From Clostridiaceae bacterium (lineage in GTDB: Bacteria; Bacillota; Clostridia; Oscillospirales; Acutalibacteraceae): a stretch of 64,000 bases of DNA. Positions 59,501-64,000 of this stretch are shown piece by piece (positions within the stretch are counted from its first letter, which is position 1; every line of letters starts with the position of its first letter). The position numbers and the translations under genes are program-made. Location of the stretch: NCBI GenBank assembly GCA_904501755.1, contig CAJGBV010000010.1, positions 1 through 64,000 on the forward strand, given 5' to 3'. The notes beneath the pieces are model-generated. The model was not told the DNA's origin and made no database searches. It saw only the letters and a program-made list of their open reading frames with translations.

Positions 59501-62268
59501 TGTCGATATATTCTAAAACAAAGCTTGATGCAAACAAACTTGGCTATGCTGTTTCTAAGCTTTATGAATATCAGACTTCAAAAACCTCCTTTGAAGAACT
59601 TTTCAGGGAGCAGGGTGATAGTCTTGGAACTCTTTATCTTTCAGATGCTACCGACTGGCAGGGTATTTTAGACCTTGCTAAATGTGCAGAAGAAAGCCGA
59701 GCCAAACTCATCGAGCTTCTTAATGAAGACTCTGTACGTACAAGACTTGACGAATGTGAAAACTGCAGAGAGCTTATAGACGCCATCTCCAAAAAATATC
59801 CGATATTCAAAACCGCAAAGGATAGCTGTTATTCTCTGCTTTGCATTACCGAAGACGCACAGGAAAACTGGTGTGAAAACCAGATAAAAATTTGCGACGA
59901 TATTCTTGCAAATGCCGATTGTCTTAAGGAATGGATAGCCTTTAACAGCGTTGCAAAAGAGGTGGAAAATACAGGGCTTTACGCTCTTGTTTGTGCTTAT
60001 AAAACAAGCCTTTCACACACCGAAATTATTCCCACATATAAAAAGGCTGTTTTATACCGTCTTATTACAGAGGCTATTGACAATAGACCTTCTCTCAACT
60101 GCTTCTCGGGTGCTGTCTTTAATGAAAAGGTTGAACAGTTCAGAAGAATAGATAAAGAGCTTACAGAGCTTTCAAGACAGGAAATATACTGCCGTCTTGC
60201 AAGCAGAGTGCCCAACTTTGTTGCAGCGGCAGCTCAAAGCTCCGAGCTTGGAATTTTACAGAAAAACATAAAAAGCGGCGGCAGAGGCACAAGTATAAGA
60301 AAGCTCTTTGAGGATATTGCAAATCTTCTCCCCCGACTTTGCCCCTGTATGCTTATGAGTCCCATTTCTGCGGCGCAGTATCTTGATGTAAATCACGAAG
60401 CATTTGATATTGTGGTATTTGACGAAGCCTCTCAGCTTCCCACCTGTAAAGCAGTGGGCGTTTTAGCAAGAGGTAAGGATGCGGTTATCGTTGGCGACCC
60501 CAATCAAATGCCCCCTACCGCCTTCTTTGCTACAAACACTGTGGACGAAGACAATCTTGACATTGAAGACCTTGAAAGTATTTTGGACGACTGTCTTGCC
60601 CTTAATATGCCTCAGACACATCTTTTGTGGCATTACAGAAGCCGTCACGAAAGCCTTATTGCATTCAGCAACAGTCATTTCTATGAGAACAAGCTGTTTA
60701 CCTTCCCCTCTGTCAACGACAGACAGTCAAAGGTTTCTCTTGTTCATATTGATGGTGTTTTTGAACGTAGTAAATCTCGCACCAACAAGGAAGAGGCTCA
60801 GGCTGTGGTTGAAGAAATTATCCGCCGCAGTCAAGACAAAGAGCTATCAAAGCAGAGTCTTGGTGTTGTTACCTTTAATATTGCACAACAACATCTTATT
60901 GACGACCTTTTAACAGATGCCTGTGCAAAGGATGAGAATTTGGAAAAATGGATTTATGAAGCAGAGGAGCCGCTCTTTGTTAAAAACCTTGAAAATGTTC
61001 AGGGTGATGAAAGGGATGTAATTCTCTTCTCCATTGGATACGGTCCAGACTCAAGCGGTAAGGTTTATATGAATTTCGGTCCTCTTAACCGCGACGGCGG
61101 CTGGCGCAGACTCAATGTTGCCGTTTCCAGAGCGAGAAACGAAATGATGGTATTCTCCACCCTTACCCCTGAGCAGATTAACCTTTCTGCCACAAGCGCA
61201 AAGGGTGTAGCCGCACTGAAAGCCTTCCTTGAATATGCAGATACCAATCGTCTTACCCTCGACGGCAACAGCACAAGTGCTTATAAAAACAACGCCGACG
61301 GTATTGCAAAAGCTATTTGTACCGCCCTTAAGGAAAATGGCTTTGACACCGATCTTTTGGTAGGTAATTCACAGTACCGCATTGATATTGGTGTTATAGA
61401 CCCTGAAAATACAGAAAATTATATTTTAGGTATTCTCCTTGACGGCTCATGCTATGGTAATTCAAAATCTACACGCGACCGCGAAATCGCTCAGATAAAT
61501 GTGCTTAATTCTCTTGGCTGGGATATTATGCGTATTTGGACTATGGACTGGTGGGATAACAGTCAAAAGGAAATCTCCCGTATTCTTGCTAAAATTGCCG
61601 ATATAAAAGCAGACAAGGAAGAAATAAAGGAAGAGCCCCTACCGATTATCGAGTCTGAAGAAGAGGAAAGCTTAACCGAAGAAGCCGAAGAGCCTGTTAA
61701 TGATGAGGTTAATGAGCTTGTTATTCCCTATACTGCCTTTGTAGGCGATAATCCCACCATAAGCGGTGATGACTTTGTTTCGGGTGCTTATGATACCGCC
61801 ATAATACACACCGTTCTGTCGGTTATTGACTGTGAAGCGCCTATCAGCCATTCCTTGCTGACAAAGAGAGTTATCAACAGCTTTGGTATTATAAGAGCAG
61901 GAAACCGTATTCACGCCCATCTTGAAAAAATAATTTCTGCCGTGGGTCCTGTATTTACCGAAGAAAACGGACAGCGCTTCTATTTTGGTGAGCAAGGTGA
62001 ATATCCTTTTATACGCACAAATAATGAAAGCAAAAACAAGCGTGATATAAATGACACTTCGCTGTGCGAAAGGATAAATGCGATTTGCTATATCCTTGAA
62101 AATCAGGTAAGCCTTAAGCAAACCGATCTTATAAATGAGGCTGCAAAGCTTATGGGATATACCCGTATCACAGAGGATGTTAATGCCTTGTTTAGCGAGG
62201 CTATCCTTAAAGCGCAGGAAAACCAAAAAATAAAAAAAGGTTTAAACGATAGCTGGATAATAGCGTAA
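56515..62268 (+). CDS. Giant helicase-nuclease: transglutaminase-like, DUF4011, SF1 helicase, nuclease and DUF3320 domains
   Basis: A 1917-residue protein. Residues about 170-260 resemble a transglutaminase-like domain (KMGTCLDLTLLYVSCLEA with candidate Cys, then TGHIFSGVWLDE with candidate His and Asp). DUF4011 begins near 380 (WERKLLDLGLRNNLINLR). The SF1 helicase has Walker A GPPGTGKSQT (about 683), motif II DEAS (about 1302), GDPNQMPPT and a late VAVSRARNEMM. Near 1640-1685 a Vsr/MTES-type nuclease-like domain shows LDGSCYGNSKSTRDREIAQ and GWDIMRIW. DUF3320 follows near 1735-1800. This architecture is known from bacterial defence-like loci. It ends the operon, 17 bp after the PBP gene. 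Confidence 0.85.
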   Translation: MEKTQNNINISVNAVSVINYALQQNKIPAVQSVVIHNNTDADLNKAELSICSDTEVILPFSTVIEFVPANKSFVLKEVEVTLNAAFLAGLTEKIKGVLTFTLSKDGEELAKETVELTALAFDEWHGSGYYPELLAAFVTPNHPAIVKIIGRAAEILKEWTGDPSMDAYFSKDINRVLNQAAAIFSAIKEENLVYCVPPASFEKAGQRVRLCDAVLKQKMGTCLDLTLLYVSCLEAIGLHPLMILQTGHIFSGVWLDELSFPESVQDDPSLITKRLANGVNEIAVIETTLAVNGKGSSTFDDARQSAEHSLVGTEPIECIIDVFRTRLSGISPLPQRVHGESGWTVEHDCFEKEESNTAPKAIDGIVDVNSGLSPQNNKKLIQWERKLLDLGLRNNLINLRYSKTIVPILTTSLDDLEDALSSGSEFTVLPRPADWQSEEQEGFETNHDLGDYINVIKSEFANNRLRSVYTEAELTRIIKGLYRTAKSSLEENGANTLYLCFGILRWYETQKSKKPRYAPLVLLPVEIIRKASNKGFTLRVRDDEPQMNITILEKIKQDFGISVTGLEPLPYDEKGVDLRKVFTLIRKSVMDQPRWDVLESAYLGIFSFSQFVMWNDLHSRADELLNNKIVKSLVEGKLCFEASPMEIGEKVDEDSVLLPMSADASQLYAINAACSNQSFVLHGPPGTGKSQTITSLIANALAQGKTVLFVAEKMAALQVVQKRLENIGIGPFCLELHSNKSKKRDVLEQLRKVTEVTKNHTAEEYEQKAEKISAMRKELDDYAVLLHSLQPCGYSLHHLINEYEEYRNAYDIELFPEDYVFSLSKGDIEEHIVLLERLIAAAKAAGDIKVHPLSPITLSEYSQQLRKSMPLLIGTYKTALDDIKDIVSSLAETVKIQIDSSFAIEKIYEVSKELRLWLSLPEQWRNSDSIIGLLSQTKELCNRFIKADSLKTSILEGWNEDFLNLDAKALLSEYNTIAQKWIVPKMTGMAKLCKRLSIYSKTKLDANKLGYAVSKLYEYQTSKTSFEELFREQGDSLGTLYLSDATDWQGILDLAKCAEESRAKLIELLNEDSVRTRLDECENCRELIDAISKKYPIFKTAKDSCYSLLCITEDAQENWCENQIKICDDILANADCLKEWIAFNSVAKEVENTGLYALVCAYKTSLSHTEIIPTYKKAVLYRLITEAIDNRPSLNCFSGAVFNEKVEQFRRIDKELTELSRQEIYCRLASRVPNFVAAAAQSSELGILQKNIKSGGRGTSIRKLFEDIANLLPRLCPCMLMSPISAAQYLDVNHEAFDIVVFDEASQLPTCKAVGVLARGKDAVIVGDPNQMPPTAFFATNTVDEDNLDIEDLESILDDCLALNMPQTHLLWHYRSRHESLIAFSNSHFYENKLFTFPSVNDRQSKVSLVHIDGVFERSKSRTNKEEAQAVVEEIIRRSQDKELSKQSLGVVTFNIAQQHLIDDLLTDACAKDENLEKWIYEAEEPLFVKNLENVQGDERDVILFSIGYGPDSSGKVYMNFGPLNRDGGWRRLNVAVSRARNEMMVFSTLTPEQINLSATSAKGVAALKAFLEYADTNRLTLDGNSTSAYKNNADGIAKAICTALKENGFDTDLLVGNSQYRIDIGVIDPENTENYILGILLDGSCYGNSKSTRDREIAQINVLNSLGWDIMRIWTMDWWDNSQKEISRILAKIADIKADKEEIKEEPLPIIESEEEESLTEEAEEPVNDEVNELVIPYTAFVGDNPTISGDDFVSGAYDTAIIHTVLSVIDCEAPISHSLLTKRVINSFGIIRAGNRIHAHLEKIISAVGPVFTEENGQRFYFGEQGEYPFIRTNNESKNKRDINDTSLCERINAICYILENQVSLKQTDLINEAAKLMGYTRITEDVNALFSEAILKAQENQKIKKGLNDSWIIA

Positions 62269-62308
62269 AAAACCTCCGCCCTCCTCTTTTGAGGGGCGGA
62301 GGGTTTTT
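62269..62308 (+). terminator. Operon terminator
   Basis: GC-rich stem AACCTCCGCC(CTC) with (GAG)GGCGGAGGTT-type pairing with one bulged G and a T-run. It ends the ten-gene transcript. Confidence 0.88.
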
Positions 62309-62310
62309 TA

Positions 62311-62336
62311 GGCACTAGGGATTAGGGATTAGGGAT
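62311..62336. repeat. Heptamer repeat cluster (about three units)
   Basis: GCACTAG, GGATTAG, GGATTAG and a partial unit follow the operon terminator, again in an intergenic gap. Confidence 0.75.
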
Positions 62337-62358
62337 AAATGTTGATGTTTTTATAAAG

Positions 62359-62387
62359 GTATAATTAGTATTTTAATTTCATATAAT
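62359..62387 (+). promoter_or_regulatory. Candidate sigma-E type promoter of spoIIID
   Basis: GTATAAT (62359-62365), 14-bp spacer, CATATAAT (62380-62387) approximates the mother-cell sigma-E consensus (KMATATT, 14-15, CATACAnT). In Bacillus subtilis spoIIID is a sigma-E gene. Confidence 0.4.
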
Positions 62388-62414
62388 TAAATAGTCCTTA
62401 TAGGAGTTGATTGT

Positions 62415-62675
62415 ATGAAAAGCAATAACACAAGAGCGGTTATGCTCGGTGAATACATACTAAGCACAGGAGCAACTGTAAGAGCCACCGCCGCAGTATT
62501 TAATGTCAGCAAGTCCACAGTACACAAGGACGTTGCTCAAAAGCTAAGGTATGAAAATCCCGCGCTTTATAAGCAGGTAAGAAAAATATTGGATATAAAC
62601 AAGGAAGAGCGTCATATACGGGGTGGAATAGCCACAAAAAACAAATACAGTGCAAAAAAAAAGACACTTCTTTAG
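62415..62675 (+). CDS. spoIIID: Sporulation transcriptional regulator SpoIIID
   Basis: The 86-residue protein matches SpoIIID in size and in its helix-turn-helix (GEYILSTGATVRATAAVFNVSKSTVHKDVAQKL), followed by a basic C-terminal tail. In spore-formers it controls mother-cell genes after engulfment. AGGAG precedes the ATG. Its TAG stop lies within the loop and stem of the terminator hairpin at 62658-62687. It shows that this organism has at least part of the sporulation programme. Confidence 0.95.
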   Translation: MKSNNTRAVMLGEYILSTGATVRATAAVFNVSKSTVHKDVAQKLRYENPALYKQVRKILDINKEERHIRGGIATKNKYSAKKKTLL

Positions 62676-62687
62676 AAGTGTCTTTTT
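62658..62687. terminator. Terminator overlapping the spoIIID stop
   Basis: AAAAAGACACTTC with GAAGTGTCTTTTT around TTTA (62658-62670 with 62675-62687). It contains the TAG stop codon and abuts the partial tRNA-Arg copy. Confidence 0.9.
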
Positions 62688-62707
62688 GGCGCGCTGTAAG
62701 AGATTCG
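62681..62707 (-). repeat. Truncated tRNA-Arg 3' end (copy 1 of a 27-bp direct repeat)
   Basis: It is identical to 62835-62861, which spans the 3' end of the true tRNA-Arg, including CCA and the start of the T-arm. The rest of the tRNA is absent here. Confidence 0.9.
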
Positions 62708-62834
62708 CCCGAGAAGCTTCTGCGCTTCTCGGCACGCACGCGGACACCTAAACAGTCCACTGGACTGTTTATATTGCTTCGCAATTGTCCTGTTCTCATC
62801 TACATCGCAAAAAAAGAACACCCCTACGGAGTGT
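62708..62834. other. Hairpin-rich spacer between the tRNA-Arg repeats
   Basis: It has no gene. It holds perfect or near-perfect hairpins: CCGAGAAG...CTTCTCGG (62709-62732), AACAGTCC..GGACTGTT (62751-62769) and ATTGC-TTC-GCAAT (62773-62785), then the tRNA terminator. Long spurious frames cross it. Confidence 0.7.
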
Positions 62835-62841
62835 TCTTTTT
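62811..62841 (-). terminator. Terminator of tRNA-Arg
   Basis: Minus strand stem AAAAAGAACACTCC with GG(G/A)GTGTTCTTTTT-type pairing around a 3-nt loop, followed by T7, directly after the CCA end. Confidence 0.85.
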
Positions 62842-62861
62842 GGCGCGCTGTAAGAGATTCG
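62835..62861 (-). repeat. Copy 2 of the 27-bp direct repeat (inside tRNA-Arg)
   Basis: This is the intact tRNA's 3' end. The distance between the copies is 154 bp. A 3'-end tRNA direct repeat is the usual footprint of tRNA-targeted integration, or of a partial tRNA duplication. Confidence 0.85.
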
Positions 62862-62917
62862 AACTCCTGACCTTTTGGTCCGTAGCCAAACGCTCTATCC
62901 AGCTGAGCTAACAGCGC
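62841..62917 (-). tRNA. tRNA-Arg (anticodon ACG)
   Basis: Minus strand cloverleaf with acceptor GCGCTGT pairing ACAGCGC, T-loop GTTCGAATC and anticodon ACG in GGCTACGGACC, with an encoded CCA. The 3' end is duplicated upstream at 62681-62707. Confidence 0.94.
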
Positions 62918-63011
62918 ATTCATTTATGTCGCCATAGTATAATAACATAACATAAACTAAAAATCAAGTATTATTTTTCAAAAATAATTTTTTCCAATCC
63001 AAAATTTTCGG

Positions 63012-63040
63012 TTGCATTAATATTTATATAGTAATATAAT
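63012..63040 (+). promoter_or_regulatory. Promoter of the DUF3048 gene
   Basis: TTGCAT (63012-63017), 17-bp spacer, TATAAT (63035-63040), about 32 bp before the ATG. Confidence 0.8.
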
Positions 63041-63072
63041 GTATATAGTGAAAATTTCGGAGGAATTTTAAA

Positions 63073-64000
63073 ATGTTTAAAAAAATCTGTTCTGTTATAT
63101 TATGTATTGCCTTGATTCTTTGCCTTTCGGCTTGCGGCGGTAAAGACCCTACTGTTGAAGAGGTTTCAAATCCCGAGCCTTCTTCCTCTGCTCCCCCTGA
63201 GCCTACATATTATGTAAATTCCCTTACAGGTGTTAAAAATCTCAGCGAAGAACAAAAAGACCTTCGCCCCGTTGCTATAATGATTAACAATATCAATGTT
63301 GCTCAGGGCGTTCAAACAGGCGTTCAAAAGGCTGACATTGTTTATGAAACAGAGGTTGAGGGCGGTATAACCCGTCTGCTTGCAGTATATAAGGATATTT
63401 CCACTATTGATGCCGTTGGTACTATTCGTTCTGCAAGATACCCTTATATCGAACTTGCTCTTGGTCACGATGCGGTATACATTCATCACGGTATGGACTA
63501 CACTTATGCTAAACCCTATCTTTCCTCAAGCGGTGTTGCTGCCATTAACATCGGTTCTCCCTATGCTTACAGAGAGAAAAACGGACTTGCCTCCGAGCAC
63601 ACTCTTTATTCCGATTCGGAAAAAATCGTGTCGGCTATTGAAGCTAAAAAATTCACAAACACTACAACAAAAAGCGATAACTTTGCTAACTTTACTACAG
63701 GGGATGAAACGATTGTTCCCGCTGACGGCGGTGCGGTAACGGCAACCGTCAAGTTTTCCAGCTATGCAACCAGCATCTTTACCTATAACGCTCAGACAGG
63801 TCTTTATACAAAAAATACCAAGGGCAAAACCAATAAGGACTATAAATCAGGCGAAGCTTACGATTTCAAAAATGTTTTCGTTCTTGCCACAACAATAAGC
63901 TATTATCCTGATAACAAGCACCGCAAGATAGCTCTTAATTCCGGCTCGGGTTATTATGTGTCCGAGGGAGGTTATCAGGCAATAACCTGGCAAAAGGGTG
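63073..64000 (+). CDS. DUF3048 lipoprotein (YerB-like), truncated at the window edge
   Basis: GGAGG lies just before the ATG at 63073. A lipoprotein signal ends in the lipobox LSAC. After a Ser/Pro-rich linker the DUF3048 domain begins (RPVAIMINNINVAQGVQTGVQKADIVYETEVEGGITRLLAVY, with motif GTIRSARYPY), as in YerB. The right-hand end is missing. DUF3048 proteins are surface lipoproteins of Firmicutes with no proven activity; some are linked to stress or wall processes. Confidence 0.9.
   Translation, partial: MFKKICSVILCIALILCLSACGGKDPTVEEVSNPEPSSSAPPEPTYYVNSLTGVKNLSEEQKDLRPVAIMINNINVAQGVQTGVQKADIVYETEVEGGITRLLAVYKDISTIDAVGTIRSARYPYIELALGHDAVYIHHGMDYTYAKPYLSSSGVAAINIGSPYAYREKNGLASEHTLYSDSEKIVSAIEAKKFTNTTTKSDNFANFTTGDETIVPADGGAVTATVKFSSYATSIFTYNAQTGLYTKNTKGKTNKDYKSGEAYDFKNVFVLATTISYYPDNKHRKIALNSGSGYYVSEGGYQAITWQKG

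Noticed and set aside
46494..62268. Calling the operon an established phage-defence system
   Set aside because: Components resemble defence-associated families but the exact gene set is not one I can match, and RodA/PBP fits wall synthesis; function is left open.
62506..62923. Frames covering the tRNA-Arg and its spacer
   Set aside because: They translate tRNA sequence and hairpins; such products are a known annotation artefact near tRNA genes.

Overview
The window looks like a low-GC, endospore-forming anaerobic Clostridia chromosome, probably a gut Oscillospiraceae/Ruminococcaceae relative. This is inferred from dockerin-bearing secreted proteins, spoIIID, a CIRCE-controlled hrcA-grpE-dnaK-dnaJ operon, a T-box cysE-cysS operon and many consensus TTGACA-17-TATAAT promoters. 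It is mostly core genome plus several accessory features.

Layout. 1-4.5 kb: four secreted proteins built from cohesin-like N-terminal domains, with dockerins on three, and a near-perfect 303-bp tandem repeat in the fourth. 4.6-8.5 kb: a sugar isomerase-like protein, then a Crp-like regulator with a sulfonate/nitrate-type ABC transporter. 8.6-13 kb: htpG, a metallophosphoesterase gene broken by a 273-bp MITE-like insertion at a TA site, PspC, a SLOG protein and an XRE regulator. 13-23.4 kb: greA-lysS, cysE-cysS-trmN6 behind a Cys T-box, and the heat-shock operon with a four-helix-bundle gene wedged between dnaK and dnaJ and flanked by heptamer repeats. 23.4-36 kb: a secreted clan-CD-like protease followed by a serpin in one transcription unit, a divergent EF-G-like GTPase, ppa, a DUF4091 protein, an M23 peptidase, a candidate small RNA and two tRNAs. 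36-46.4 kb: a GldA/GldF/GldG/DUF4340 transporter cluster, rsmI, an LCP ligase, lipoproteins, three small helical proteins and a YfcE phosphodiesterase.

46.4-62.3 kb is the most interesting part: one predicted 15.8-kb operon of ten genes with a single consensus promoter and a strong terminator. In order it encodes a pseudokinase, a PP2C phosphatase, a Ser/Thr kinase (DFS instead of DFG) with a vWA-like tail, a membrane protein, a GTPase with a split zinc ribbon, a membrane-anchored protein resembling GTPase-associated protein GAP1, a membrane-anchored FHA protein, a SEDS (RodA/FtsW) protein with an extra coiled coil, a transpeptidase PBP and a 1917-residue transglutaminase-like/DUF4011/SF1 helicase/nuclease/DUF3320 protein. 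Kinase, phosphatase, FHA, RodA and PbpA recall the actinobacterial pknAB-pstP-fha-rodA-pbpA cluster. The GTPase/GAP1-like pair and the giant helicase-nuclease recall NTP-dependent conflict systems. The combination suggests a phospho-signalling system that couples wall synthesis to a nucleic-acid-directed effector; its function is not known from the sequence.

62.3-64 kb: spoIIID, a tRNA-Arg with a duplicated 3' end upstream, and a truncated DUF3048 lipoprotein. Dispersed small repeats (a GGACTAG-type heptamer at four loci, mini-hairpin repeats, the MITE and the tRNA remnant) mark the intergenic spaces.
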